A stretch of 64,000 nucleotides of DNA from Ensifer sp. LC11 (GTDB lineage: Bacteria > Pseudomonadota > Alphaproteobacteria > Rhizobiales > Rhizobiaceae): NCBI RefSeq assembly GCF_001695835.1, contig NZ_MBSO01000023.1:62001-126000 (forward strand). Direction: 5' to 3'. The stretch's first letter is position 1. Each line of letters starts with the position of its first letter. Shown here in pieces: positions 37,324-47,946 of this stretch. Made by a program: the position numbers and the translations under genes. Under the pieces are notes generated by a model, which ran no database searches, was not told the DNA's origin, and saw nothing but the letters and a program-made list of their open reading frames with translations.

Positions 37324-39584
37324 ATGCGTTCTGTTACTTCATTCAACGATTCCTGGGTGTTTTCCGAAGGCTTCGCCGCCACTGACGCCGGCCGACTGCA
37401 GGCGGGCAAGCCCGTCAGCCTGCCGCACAACGCCGTCGAACTGCCGTTCAACTATTTCGACGAGGCCTCCTATCAACGCGCCTTCACCTATCAGAAGGTG
37501 CTCGCCTGGCGTCGCGAGTTCCACGGCCGCGAGGTCTCGCTCGTCTTCGACGCCGCCATGGCGGATGCGGTCGTCTACATCAATGGCGAAGAGATCGTTG
37601 CGCACAAGGACGGTTACACGCCCTTCGAGGCGCGGCTGACGGACAAACTCCGCGAAGGCGACAACCTGATCACGGTCAAGATCGATGGCAGCGAGAATCC
37701 CGAGATCCCGCCCTTCGGCGGCCGCATCGATTATCTCACCTATGCCGGCATCTATCGCGACGTCTGGCTGAAGATCACGGACGCGGTTTCGATCGCCAAT
37801 CTCAAGATCGAAACCCGCAATGCGCTGAGCGAAACCAAGACCGTCTCGATCCGCTGCGATCTCGCCAACCCACAAGATCTCGCTTTTGCCGGTGCGATCA
37901 CGGCATTGCTCAAGGATGCCAACGGCCGGGTGCTGGCCGAGGCAACCGGCGAAACCCGGGGTCAGAGTGTCACGCTGGAGATGATCGGCGTTGCAGGCCT
38001 GTCGCTCTGGGACATCGACAATCCGGTGCTCTACGAGATCGAATTGCAGCTGCGCAGCGATCGCGGCAGTGACCGCCTTTCCTCACGCTTCGGCTTTCGC
38101 ACGGCCGAATTCACCACCGAAGGCTTCAAGCTCAACGGCCGGCCGCTCAAGATCCGTGGCCTCAACCGCCACCAGGCCTTCCCCTATGTCGGCTATGCCA
38201 TGGGCCGGACGGCGCAGGAACGCGACGCCGAGATCCTGAAGCACACGCTGCACTGCAATCTCGTGCGCACCTCGCACTATCCGCAGTCCAAGTGGTTCCT
38301 CGACCATTGCGACCGCATCGGTCTGCTCGTCTTTGAGGAAATCCCCGGCTGGCAGCATATCGGCGGCGAGGCCTGGAAACAGGAGGCGATCAAGAACGTC
38401 CGCCGCATGCTGGAGCGTGACTGGAACCATCCGTCGATCATCATCTGGGGCGTGCGCATCAACGAGTCGCAGGACTCGCATGACTTCTACGTCGAAACGA
38501 ACAGGCTGGCGCGCGAACTCGACCCGACGCGCCAGACCGGTGGCGTGCGCTACATCACCGACAGCGAATTCCTCGAAGACGTCTACACGATGAACGACTT
38601 CATCCTCGGCAACGAGGAGCTGCCGGGGGCAAATCGGCCGCGCACCGCGCTGCGCCCGCAGCAGGAATGCACCGGGCTTAACCGCAAGGTGCCCTATCTC
38701 ATCACCGAATTCGGCGGCCACATGTTTCCGACGAAAATCTACGACCAGGAGCAGCGGCAGGCCGAGCACGTGCGCCGGCATCTGGACGTGCTGAACGCGG
38801 CCCACGGTGACGCGAGCATTTCCGGCGCCATCGGTTGGTGCATGTTCGACTACAACACCCACAAGGACTTCGGCTCCGGCGACCGGATCTGCTATCACGG
38901 CGTCATGGACATGTTCCGCCAGCCGAAATTCGCAGCCTATGTCTATGCCAGCCAGTGCGCGCCGTCAGAGGAAGTGGTGATGAAGCCGGTCACCTTCTGG
39001 GCGCGCGGCGAGCGCAACATCGGCGGCGTGCTGCCGTTGATCGTGCTCACCAATTGCGACGAGGTCGAACTGAAATACGGATCGCTTACCAAACGCGTCG
39101 GTCCGGACCGCGAAAGCTTCCCGCACCTGCCGCATCCGCCTGTCGTCATCGACCATCGCCATTTCACCAAGGACGAACTCGGCGTCTGGGGCATGAAATG
39201 GGAAGATGCTGATTTCACCGGCTTCATCGATGGCAAGGCCGTCGCCAGTCTCCGCATGGTCGCCGATCCCGTGCCGACGACGCTCAAGGTCGTGGCCGAC
39301 AGCGCGACGCTTCGGGCGGAAGGTCGTGACAGCGTCCGCGTGATCGTCAGCGCTCTAGACCAGGTGGGCAACATCCTGCCCTTCCTCAACGACGCGGTCG
39401 ATGTGACGGTCACCGGTCCCGCGCGGCTGCTCGGGCCGGAGCGTCTCGTCTTCCAGGGCGGCTCGACCGGCTTCTGGCTGGAGACGACGGGTGTTGCCGG
39501 CGGCATCGCCGTCGCGGTGACCTCGACACGGCTCGGCACCGTGAGATTGGAACTTTCGGCGACTGCGGACGAGGCAGCGGCCGC

Positions 39585-39588
<4 letters not shown>
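37324..39588 (+). CDS. Glycoside hydrolase family 2 (beta-galactosidase/glucuronidase-like)
   Basis: A 754-residue cytoplasmic enzyme without a signal peptide. Domain order is the GH2 jelly-roll sugar-binding domain (about 1-155), an immunoglobulin-like domain (155-262) and the TIM barrel (262-560), then extra beta domains. The acid/base Glu381 lies in GVRINES and the nucleophile Glu462 in [13 protein letters not shown]-type and RTSHYP segments of the barrel are also present. AGGA precedes the ATG at 37324; the ATG two codons earlier has no room for a site. Its place inside the ABC operon suggests it cleaves the imported oligosaccharide. Confidence 0.9.
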
Positions 39589-40658
<1,070 letters not shown>

Positions 40659-40678
40659 GCAATTTCTGGAAATGCATG

Positions 40679-40714
40679 AAACCGACGGCGCCATGAGGTG
40701 GCGCCGTCGGTTTT
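40679..40714 (+). terminator. Rho-independent terminator of the ABC/GH2 operon
   Basis: A perfect 15-base stem (AAACCGACGGCGCCA with TGGCGCCGTCGGTTT), 5-base loop, then a T-rich tail. It lies between convergent genes and can serve both, as the stem ends in A/T runs on each side. Confidence 0.93.
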
Positions 40715-40716
40715 CA

Positions 40717-41580
40717 TTACGGCAACATGCCCTTCGGCGTCTCACCCTCCAGGAACGGTTCGATGAAGGCCTGCAGCAATTCCGGCTGGTTGATGACGGC
40801 GGTGTGCGACGTCGCCGGCAGGATGGCGAGGCGCGAGGCCGACAGCGGCTTGCCCATATCACCCATGGCGCCACCACCGAGCAGACGGAACAGTGCGACG
40901 TTGTGTTCGAGCGTCGCCACATCCGCATCGCCGGCGATAATCAACACCGGCGTCTTCAGCGCCTTGACGTCGGCCTCCCAGACCATCGGCTCCTTTTCGA
41001 GCTGGATCAGCTTTCTTGCCAGCTCCGGAAAGCCGTTGGGATCAACCGCGAGCTTGCGATAGTCTTCGGCAAAGGGCAGACCGACGATCATCTCGACCGT
41101 CATCTGCGGGATGACCGCTTTGAACTCCGGCTGCCAGCCCTCGGCGTCATAGGCGACCGATGCCGCCGCCAGCTTGTTCACCTTTTCCGGGTGACGGATC
41201 GCCAGCTGCAGACCGGCGGCTGCTCCCATCGAATAACCGAAGACATCGGCCTTCTCGATATCGACCGCATCCATGAAGGCGGCAACGTCGTCCGCCAGGT
41301 TCGGATAGGTGATCGGCCGGTCGATATCGTTGGTGCGGCCATGGCCCTGCAGCTCGACGGCGTAGACCTTGTGGGTCTCGGCAAGCTTCGGGATGATCGC
41401 GCCCATCGACGGTATGTTCATATAGGCGCCGTGCAGCACGACCAGCGGTTCGCCCTCGCCGGAGACCTCGTAATACATCTTCATGCCATTGACATCGACG
41501 TGTTTGCCGACAGTCTCGGCCTCGGCAAATGCGGTGCCGGACATCAGCAGGGCGCCGGCGAGCAATGCGGTGCGAAACAT
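40717..41580 (-). CDS. Secreted alpha/beta hydrolase
   Basis: A 287-residue protein with a Sec signal peptide (about 1-19, ending AFA). The hydrolase fold shows the oxyanion strand VVLHGAY (47-53), the nucleophile elbow GYSMG with Ser117, a late acid (IIAGDADVATLE) and the catalytic His (PATSHTAV). This is the prolyl-iminopeptidase/epoxide-hydrolase-like branch; a periplasmic esterase or peptidase role is inferred. AGGAGATTAGG precedes the ATG. It stands alone and shares the terminator at 40679 with the convergent sugar operon. Confidence 0.87.
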   Translation of the reverse strand: MFRTALLAGALLMSGTAFAEAETVGKHVDVNGMKMYYEVSGEGEPLVVLHGAYMNIPSMGAIIPKLAETHKVYAVELQGHGRTNDIDRPITYPNLADDVAAFMDAVDIEKADVFGYSMGAAAGLQLAIRHPEKVNKLAAASVAYDAEGWQPEFKAVIPQMTVEMIVGLPFAEDYRKLAVDPNGFPELARKLIQLEKEPMVWEADVKALKTPVLIIAGDADVATLEHNVALFRLLGGGAMGDMGKPLSASRLAILPATSHTAVINQPELLQAFIEPFLEGETPKGMLP

Positions 41581-41731
41581 TCCTAATCTCCTTGTCGTCA
41601 GCGCGGTCCAAGACCGCCGTCGAGATTAAGACGCATGGCCAACACGCATCCCGACATCTGCAGCCAGGAAATCTTCGCGCATTCGTTGCGGAGTGCCGAA
41701 AGCACGTCGCGGGCGGACACGTCGTCCGTCG

Positions 41732-42082
41732 CTACCGGTGCCTCAGCATGTAGGCTTTCAGCAGCTCGGCGTGATTGTGCGTCTCGTCCTTGACGCTGAA
41801 GAGCAAGGTGATGGGACCGTCTTCAATGTGGTTGCGAAGCTGCGTGACGGCGGCCGGGTTGCCGTCAAGTTCCGCAAGATAGCGTTCGCTAAATTCGTCC
41901 CAGGTCCCCTGGTCGCCGTGAAACCAGCGGCGCAGTTCCGTCGTCGGTGCGATCTCCTTCAGCCACAGGTCGACGGCCGCCTCCGCCTTGGCCAGGCCAC
42001 GCGGCCACAGGCGATCGACGAGGATACGCATCCCGTCGCCGTCCGCCTTCGGCTCATAGACACGTTTCGTCTTCAGCTGCAT
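41732..42082 (-). CDS. DUF488 family protein (YeaO-like)
   Basis: A 116-residue protein with the family signature RVYEP...GDGMRILVDRLWPRGLAKAEA and the later WHGD...WDEFSERYLAEL pattern. DUF488 proteins are small, soluble and of unknown function. The start at 42082 follows GAGGGGC; an in-frame ATG 29 codons earlier looks non-coding. Not obviously linked to the queuosine genes 98 bases away on the same strand. Confidence 0.88.
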   Translation of the reverse strand: MQLKTKRVYEPKADGDGMRILVDRLWPRGLAKAEAAVDLWLKEIAPTTELRRWFHGDQGTWDEFSERYLAELDGNPAAVTQLRNHIEDGPITLLFSVKDETHNHAELLKAYMLRHR

Positions 42083-42180
42083 GAACGCCCCTCGCACGGT
42101 CTCAATCCTTGGACCATAGCCGGCCGCGATCGTCCAACCAAGCTTCAACGGGTTGTAAGAGGACAGCAACGGCCGGCCGG

Positions 42181-42918
42181 CTACACCCCGCGCCTGTTGC
42201 CCCAGAGCAGCACATGCAGTTGCGGCAGCACGCGCGCCTCGAACCAGCGGTCCTCCGTCACCTTGTCGACGAGCCAGAGCATGCGATCGATGATGCCGTC
42301 GATGTCAACCGTGGCGTCGTCATCGTCAGGCGGCGGCGGCGTATGGTTGCCGGGCTGCAGATAGAGCGGCAAATGCGGGTAACGCGCCGCGGCGTCACGG
42401 GCATAGGCATAGTCGCGCTCGTCGAAGACGACGATCTTCAGCGCAATCTCAGGCCCGCCCGCCGCCATGCGAAGACAGTCGTCGAAGGCGTGCCAGTCGG
42501 TCTCCATGCCGCTCGACGGCGGCTTCGGGCTCAGCACCAGCACGTCGAGATCGGCAAACCAGGCCTTGGCGAGGCTGCCCTGTGTTTCCAGAGCGAAGCG
42601 GTAGCCCTCCTGCCGGCCGCGCGCAATCAGGGGGCCTAGCGGCTGGATCGCGGGATTTCCGCCCGAGAGCGAAACCGTCAGCGGCTTGCCGCCGGAAAGG
42701 TTGGCAACTTCCCGCCAGATCTCCTCGACGGTCATCGGCAGCCATTGGTCTCGGTATTCGCTGTCGACCGCATGCAGCGTGTCGCACCAGCTGCAGCGAT
42801 AGTCGCAGCCGCCCGTGCGCACGAACACGGTCGGCAGCCCGATCAGGATGCCCTCGCCCTGAATCGTCGGCCCGAAGATTTCGCTGACCCGGATGCGCGT
42901 TTCGCCCGGCCCGGTCAT
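42181..42918 (-). CDS. queE: 7-carboxy-7-deazaguanine synthase QueE
   Basis: A 245-residue radical SAM enzyme that turns carboxytetrahydropterin into carboxydeazaguanine, the third step of the queuosine precursor path. The N-terminus has the substrate motif [11 protein letters not shown] (13-23); the cluster-binding cysteines are Cys38, Cys42 and Cys45 (CX3CX2C), and LSGGNPA binds SAM. The start overlaps the queD stop by four bases. It is the last gene of queC-queD-queE. Confidence 0.95.
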   Translation of the reverse strand: MTGPGETRIRVSEIFGPTIQGEGILIGLPTVFVRTGGCDYRCSWCDTLHAVDSEYRDQWLPMTVEEIWREVANLSGGKPLTVSLSGGNPAIQPLGPLIARGRQEGYRFALETQGSLAKAWFADLDVLVLSPKPPSSGMETDWHAFDDCLRMAAGGPEIALKIVVFDERDYAYARDAAARYPHLPLYLQPGNHTPPPPDDDDATVDIDGIIDRMLWLVDKVTEDRWFEARVLPQLHVLLWGNRRGV

Positions 42919-43271
42919 GGCCGATATTCCGCCCAGGTCTTCGGCGTTTCGCTGACCCGCACCGCCGAGGTTTCCGGCAGCCTCGCCTTGCACCAGTCAT
43001 AAAAGTGCTTCGCCAGACACTCGGCCGTCACTCGGTCATGGCCGAGAACGTCGTTCAGATGACGATGGTCGAAACTGTCGTCGATGTAGCGCTTCAGCGG
43101 CGAAAGCTCGTGATAGTCGCGCACGAAACCGTGCTCGTTGAGCTCCTGACCTGTAAGCTCGACCTCGACGATGTAGTTGTGGCCGTGCAGCCGGGCGCAT
43201 TGATGATCCGCCGGCAGGCTTTTGAGCTGGTGCGAGGCCGAGAAATGGAATTCCTTGGTGATCCGGAACAT
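42915..43271 (-). CDS. queD: 6-carboxytetrahydropterin synthase QueD
   Basis: A 118-residue member of the pyruvoyl-tetrahydropterin synthase family. Zinc ligands are His14 (SASHQL), His29 and His31 (LHGHNY), with catalytic Cys25. It converts dihydroneopterin triphosphate to carboxytetrahydropterin. Start and queC stop share a base (TGATG), and its own stop overlaps the queE start, so the three proteins are translationally coupled. Confidence 0.95.
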   Translation of the reverse strand: MFRITKEFHFSASHQLKSLPADHQCARLHGHNYIVEVELTGQELNEHGFVRDYHELSPLKRYIDDSFDHRHLNDVLGHDRVTAECLAKHFYDWCKARLPETSAVRVSETPKTWAEYRP

Positions 43272-43981
43272 CACTTCACCTCCTCGGCCGCGAAAGCCGA
43301 CGTCGCCGCCACCCAGAAATCCGAATCCTCGTAATCGGTCGGGTCCGCAACACCGGCGAGGTGGAAGGCTTCGCGCCGTTCGACGCAGGTGCCGCAGCGA
43401 CCGCAATGGCGCGCACCACCCTTGTAGCAGGACCAGGTCTCGGCGAAGGGCGTTGCGTGGCTCGCACCGTCGGTGACGATGTCCGCCTTCGAAATCGTCA
43501 CATAGGGTGCGTAAAGCCTGACGTTGGCGTAGCCGTCGAGCGCATGGTTCTGCATCGTCTGGAATGCGTCGATGAATCCGGGGCGACAATCGGGATAGAT
43601 GAAATGGTCGCCGCCATGTACGGCGACGGCAACCGCATCCGCCTTCTGCGCCGCTGCGAGCCCGAAGGCGATGGCGAGCATGATGGCGTTGCGGTTCGGA
43701 ACCACCGTCGCCTTCATCGTGTCCTCGGCATAGTGGCCGTCGGGCACGTCGACATCATCCGTCAGCGCCGATCCGGTGAGATGGGCGCCGATCGCGCGGA
43801 TGTCGATGATCTGATGCGGGACATTCAGCCGCCTGGCGCAGGCCGCGGCAAAGTCCAGTTCCTTGCGGTGCCGTTGGCCGTAGTCGAAGGAGAGCAGGCC
43901 GATGAGCTCATGCTCGGCTGCGACCTTGTGGGCAAGCGATACCGAGTCCAATCCGCCAGAGCAGATGACGATCGTCTTCAT
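43271..43981 (-). CDS. queC: 7-cyano-7-deazaguanine synthase QueC
   Basis: A 236-residue ATP-dependent enzyme that makes preQ0 from carboxydeazaguanine and ammonia. The PP-loop SGGLDS lies at 8-13 and the zinc site is Cys185, Cys193, Cys196, Cys199. It is the first gene of the operon. AAGGA lies about eleven bases before the ATG. The 198-base upstream region shared with the EamA gene was examined for a preQ1 riboswitch, but none was recognised. Confidence 0.96.
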   Translation of the reverse strand: MKTIVICSGGLDSVSLAHKVAAEHELIGLLSFDYGQRHRKELDFAAACARRLNVPHQIIDIRAIGAHLTGSALTDDVDVPDGHYAEDTMKATVVPNRNAIMLAIAFGLAAAQKADAVAVAVHGGDHFIYPDCRPGFIDAFQTMQNHALDGYANVRLYAPYVTISKADIVTDGASHATPFAETWSCYKGGARHCGRCGTCVERREAFHLAGVADPTDYEDSDFWVAATSAFAAEEVK

Positions 43982-44179
43982 GATAGGTGTCCTTGTTTTG
44001 ACCGGGTAGGCTGCGACCGGATTACGGGGCGCCTTCTAAGACAAAGCAGGGGCAATGGGAAGCGTTAAATTGATTGCCGGTGCAGGAGGACGTGCTGTCG
44101 GCCTCACGGACAGAATGGCGAGCCCTTGCGCAAAGACTATGCTATTCCGTTGGGCAGCGATTCCCAAGTTTGTAGTGCG

Positions 44180-45049
44180 ATGAGCCCCAAGACCCGCGGT
44201 TACATTTTTGCCTTCCTTACCATTTGCATCTTCGCTGGCCAGGATGCCATCACCAAGTATCTTGGCGATCGATACCCGGCTCTGTTCATCACAATGATCC
44301 GGTTCTGGGCGTTCGCGCTCTTTGTGTTTGCTTTTGCCGCGTCGTCGCCGGGCGGCATGCGCCGATCCATTCAGACGCGACACCCTTGGCTGCAGATTGT
44401 TCGCGGCCTTCTGCTCGTCGCGGAAATCGTAGTCATCGTCGTTTCCTATGTTCACGCCGGGCTCGCCATGAGCCAATCGATCTTTCAGGCAACACCGCTG
44501 ATCATCACCATTCTCTCCGTACCGCTTCTGGGCGAGGTGGTCGGATGGCGGCGCGGCGCTGCAATTCTGGTTGGTCTGATCGGCGTTCTGGTGATCATCA
44601 ACCCCGTCGACGTTCACTTCGACACGTCGCTGCTTCTGCCGCTCGCTGCGTCCGTTCTGTTCGCGCTCTACAGCATCGCCACCCGTGCGGTCAGTCGCAA
44701 TGATTCCGCGGTGACGAGCCTGTTTTATGCCGGTGTTGTCGGAGCAATCGCAATATCGCTGATCGGCCCGTTCTACTGGACCGAAGTTGAGCCGTCCGAT
44801 TGGTTCGCGCTCGCAGCACTGTGCGTCTGCGGCACCCTCAGCCACTACTTCCTCATCAGGGCTTATGGGCTGCTGCCGGCGGCCGAAGTTCAGCCAGTCA
44901 CCTATTTCCAGCTGGTTCTCAACGTCATCTTCGCCGTCATTCTGTTTGGCGAGACGATAACGCACAACATGATTATCGGCGCTCTCATTGTTGTCGGCGC
45001 CGGGCTTTTCACGATCTGGCGTGAACATCAGTTGGCCAAGCGAGCCTAG
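44180..45049 (+). CDS. EamA-family membrane transporter
   Basis: A 289-residue protein with ten helices and two EamA domains (second repeat: AALCVCGTLSHYFLIRAYGLLPAAEVQPVTYFQLV). It is a drug/metabolite exporter of unknown substrate. The ATG at 44180 is used as it opens just before helix 1, although its ribosome site is weak; a TTG 18 codons upstream is an alternative. The TAG stop codon is supplied by the first bases of the repeat copy at 45047, which suggests the repeat inserted at or trimmed the original 3' end. Confidence 0.85.
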   Translation: MSPKTRGYIFAFLTICIFAGQDAITKYLGDRYPALFITMIRFWAFALFVFAFAASSPGGMRRSIQTRHPWLQIVRGLLLVAEIVVIVVSYVHAGLAMSQSIFQATPLIITILSVPLLGEVVGWRRGAAILVGLIGVLVIINPVDVHFDTSLLLPLAASVLFALYSIATRAVSRNDSAVTSLFYAGVVGAIAISLIGPFYWTEVEPSDWFALAALCVCGTLSHYFLIRAYGLLPAAEVQPVTYFQLVLNVIFAVILFGETITHNMIIGALIVVGAGLFTIWREHQLAKRA

Positions 45050-45151
45050 AGCATCCCGCTCTCGAGTGGGTTCACGTGAGGCGGAAAAATGCTCTAGAAT
45101 CAAAGTGCTGGAGCGTCCTTGGTGCGTTCGTGTGGACGCACGGCCCTCTAG
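45047..45151 (-). repeat. RIME-like intergenic mosaic repeat, copy C
   Basis: About 105 bases, inverted relative to copy A, with both palindromic modules and the AATCAAAGTGCT link. The inner palindrome is altered to GTGCGTTCGTGTGGACGCAC, where compensating changes keep the stem. Its first three bases (TAG) are the stop codon of the EamA gene. A histidine-kinase remnant follows. Confidence 0.8.
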
Positions 45152-45206
45152 CCAACAGCCGCGTTGCAGAAGGACATCCGAAAACACGCACCGCCGCTTG
45201 GCGAAC

Positions 45207-45338
45207 TCAAAACGCCATCTGCGCGCCATGGCGCCGGGCGATTTGCAGAACGAGATTGAGGCCCAGGCCCGCGCCTCGGTCACGCGGTTTCAGGCGATAG
45301 AATGGCTCAAAGATGCGGTCGCGCTCTGTCTCAGGAAC
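45207..45338 (-). pseudogene. Remnant of a sensor histidine kinase ATPase domain
   Basis: About 43 residues match the end of a HATPase domain: the F box IFEPFYRL and the G2 box GAGLGLNLVLQIARRHG, preceded by VPETERDR. Reading stops right after GAQMAF, before the usual last strands. Upstream there is no N box, HisKA or sensor part, and the SPW gene begins only 70 bases away. It is therefore a decayed fragment, between repeat copy C and an intact gene. No ribosome site was seen. Confidence 0.6.
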
Positions 45339-45408
45339 ATGGACATTGCGCGATCCACTCACGGCCCGGAGCTGCGGCGCCGGGCCGCGATCTTTCTCCT
45401 GCTCGTCG

Positions 45409-45765
45409 TCATGCGTGCGCATGCGGGTGCTGACGTTCGTCCCAGACCGCCCAGATCGCGAGCGCAGTCACCAGCGCCCCGAGGACGACATGCGTCCACA
45501 TGGGGTTGGGACTGGTCGAGAAACCGAGCAGCCAAGGTGAAGCGATCAGCCAGAGCCCGACGACGAGGCTTGCCCATTCTTCCCATTCCGCAAACATGGC
45601 AAGCGTTGCGATCGCCAGAGCGCCGAGTACGACGGCAGCGATCCAGGCGTTCCAGGCAGGAACGCTCTCGACAACGAAACCCATGATCCAGGGGGAGACG
45701 AAAAGGCAGGCTGCAAGAACCAGATTGATCCAGTCCTGCGCTTTTTTTCCTTCCATCAGTGCCAT
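45409..45765 (-). CDS. SPW-repeat membrane protein
   Basis: A 118-residue protein with four predicted helices and two SPW motifs (residues 24-26 in LFVSPWIMGF and 76-78 in LIASPWLLGF), each ending a helix. This is the SPW repeat family of small bacterial membrane proteins of unknown function. GGAGGTTG precedes the ATG at 45765. It ends in a His-rich tail (HPHAHA). Confidence 0.88.
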   Translation of the reverse strand: MALMEGKKAQDWINLVLAACLFVSPWIMGFVVESVPAWNAWIAAVVLGALAIATLAMFAEWEEWASLVVGLWLIASPWLLGFSTSPNPMWTHVVLGALVTALAIWAVWDERQHPHAHA

Positions 45766-45947
45766 GACAACCTCCACGAATGAAGCTTGGCCAAAGCGTA
45801 CGACCGCGTGCGGGCACACGCTCTAAAACCATAATAAATTCAACCGAAAGCGCTTTCAAATCTTTTTCGCGCGAGTACGCAGTGATTGGGCGCGCCCGGC
45901 GAACCGGAATCCGCCGTCCTCCACTCCGCACAAGGCAGCCCTGATCG

Positions 45948-47687
45948 CTAGTAACCGCGCGCCGCGCCGGCGCCGATGCGGCTGTCGACCGCGCCATTGT
46001 AACGGGCGCCGTCACCGGCCTCGATGTCGGAAAGGCTCTCGCCGCCGACGAGGATCCCCGTCGCCTGCCCCCAGATCGTCCAGTTCTCGTCGATCTCAAC
46101 GTCGTGACCCATCGCCGCAAGCAGCTTGCGGGTATCGGGCGACAGCGCATAGGGCTCCATGAACACCTTGTCGGGCAGCCATTGATGATGGATGCGCGGC
46201 GCATCGACCGCCTCCTGGATGTTCATGCCATGGTCGATGACGTTGAGGATCGCTTCCAGCGTGATGGTGATGATGCGCGCGCCGCCGGGGCTGCCGATCA
46301 CCATGAAGGGCTTGCCACCCTTCGAGATGATCGTCGGGCTCATCGACGACAGCGGCGTCTTGCCCGGCGCGATCGCATTGGCCTCGCCCTGGATCAGCCC
46401 GTAGAGATTGGGCACGCCGGGTTTGGAAGTAAAATCGTCCATCTCGTTGTTAAGCAGGATGCCCGTGCCCGGCGCCACGACGCCGGCGCCGAAGGATCCG
46501 TTCAGCGTGTAGGTGACGGCAACCGCATTGCCCTCGTCGTCGATGATCGAATAATGCGTCGTTTCCTTGCTTTCGCCGAAACCCTTGGGGATCAGCGCCG
46601 CAGAGACGCCGGCGCGGAACGGATCGATCTTGCCGCGGATCTCCTTGGCATAGGCCTTGTCAGTGAGCTTGGTGACCGGGTTTTCGACGAAATCCGGATC
46701 GCCGAGCGCGGTGTTGCGGTCGACATAGGCGTGCCGCATCGCCTCGATCATCACATGCACGGTGTCGGCGGCGCCATAGCCCATATAGGAGATCGGATAG
46801 CCTTCGAGCACGTTGAGGATTTCGCAGATGATCACGCCGCCTGACGACGGCGGCGGCGAAGACACGATGTCATAGCCACGATAGTTGCATTTGACCGGCT
46901 CCAGTTCGCGCACCGCATAACGCTCGAAGTCCGCTTTCGCGAGCACGCCTCCCTTCTCCGCACTCGCCTTGACGATCTGATCGGCGATCGCCCCCTTGTA
47001 GAAGGCATCCGTTCCCTTCTCGGCGATGCTTGAAAGCGACGCAGCAAGATCGGTCTGGACGAGCTTTTCACCTGCCAGGAAGGGCTTGCCATCCTTCAGG
47101 AAGATCGCGGCCGCAGCCGGGTCCTTGGCGAGCCTTTCTGTCCTGCCCAGGAAGGTATTGACATCGCCCTGTTCCAGCACGAACCCATCCTTGGCGAGCG
47201 CGATCGCCGGCGCCATCAGTTCGGCGAGCGGCTTCGTGCCATAGCGGCTCCGCGCGACCTCGAAGCCCATGACCGGTCCTGGCACGCCGACGGCGAGATA
47301 GCCATCGGTGCTCAACCCTTTGACGACATCTCCCTTCTCGTCGAGATACATGGTTTTGCTTGCCGCCAGCGGCGCCCGTTCACGGAAATCGAGGAAGGTC
47401 GTCTTGCCGTCCTTGAAGCGGATCGTCATGAAGCCACCGCCGCCGATATTGCCGGCTGTCGGATAGGTGACGGCGAGCGCGTAGCCGACGGCAACCGCCG
47501 CATCCACCGCGTTGCCACCGCTCTTTAAGACCGCGACGCCGACATCCGACGCCAGGTGCTGGGCGGTAACGACCATGCCATGCTCGGCCTTTTCCGGCTC
47601 AGGCGAGGCCGCCCGGCTCTCTAGCGGCGCCAGGCTCAGCGCAAATAGCACGGCGACGGGTAGGCTCTTCAAGCAGGAACTGCGCAT
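45948..47687 (-). CDS. ggt: Gamma-glutamyltranspeptidase
   Basis: A 579-residue precursor with a signal peptide (about 1-26), exported to the periplasm and self-cleaved before Thr376 (TTHYSIIDDEGNAVAVTYTLN region), as at Thr391 of the E. coli enzyme. The large subunit carries the glutamate-binding Arg (DFRERAP, Arg102-104); the small subunit has SSMSPTI and GSPGG motifs. It splits glutathione and transfers gamma-glutamyl groups. GGGAGGG precedes the ATG; earlier in-frame codons lack a site. Monocistronic. Confidence 0.95.
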   Translation of the reverse strand: MRSSCLKSLPVAVLFALSLAPLESRAASPEPEKAEHGMVVTAQHLASDVGVAVLKSGGNAVDAAVAVGYALAVTYPTAGNIGGGGFMTIRFKDGKTTFLDFRERAPLAASKTMYLDEKGDVVKGLSTDGYLAVGVPGPVMGFEVARSRYGTKPLAELMAPAIALAKDGFVLEQGDVNTFLGRTERLAKDPAAAAIFLKDGKPFLAGEKLVQTDLAASLSSIAEKGTDAFYKGAIADQIVKASAEKGGVLAKADFERYAVRELEPVKCNYRGYDIVSSPPPSSGGVIICEILNVLEGYPISYMGYGAADTVHVMIEAMRHAYVDRNTALGDPDFVENPVTKLTDKAYAKEIRGKIDPFRAGVSAALIPKGFGESKETTHYSIIDDEGNAVAVTYTLNGSFGAGVVAPGTGILLNNEMDDFTSKPGVPNLYGLIQGEANAIAPGKTPLSSMSPTIISKGGKPFMVIGSPGGARIITITLEAILNVIDHGMNIQEAVDAPRIHHQWLPDKVFMEPYALSPDTRKLLAAMGHDVEIDENWTIWGQATGILVGGESLSDIEAGDGARYNGAVDSRIGAGAARGY

Positions 47688-47946
47688 GCATCCCTCCCTT
47701 GCAGGCGTTGCTCGCAGTGCTTTGCCGGCGGCCGCGGGGACAAACGTCCGCCAGCGCGGCGAGCGCGGCGGCAACAATCGTTCGGCCAGGCAAGCACTGC
47801 TCGTGGGCAGCTATGAAGTCCGCGAAGTATAGCCACGCTCGACCGGCGATGGCAATTCACGCTTGGCCGATCGCAACGCCTGTGCGCGAGGACCGGTACC
47901 TACACTGAGGTTCACCGGCTGGCGCGCGGGGATTATTCGGCACTCG

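Noticed and set aside
43982-44125. Possible preQ1 riboswitch upstream of queC
   Set aside because: Neither the short class I aptamer core nor a class II pattern could be recognised in the minus-strand leader.
45340-45422. N-terminal extension of the histidine-kinase remnant
   Set aside because: The extra residues do not match the N or G1 boxes at proper spacing, and they run into the SPW gene, so only the F/G2 part is called.
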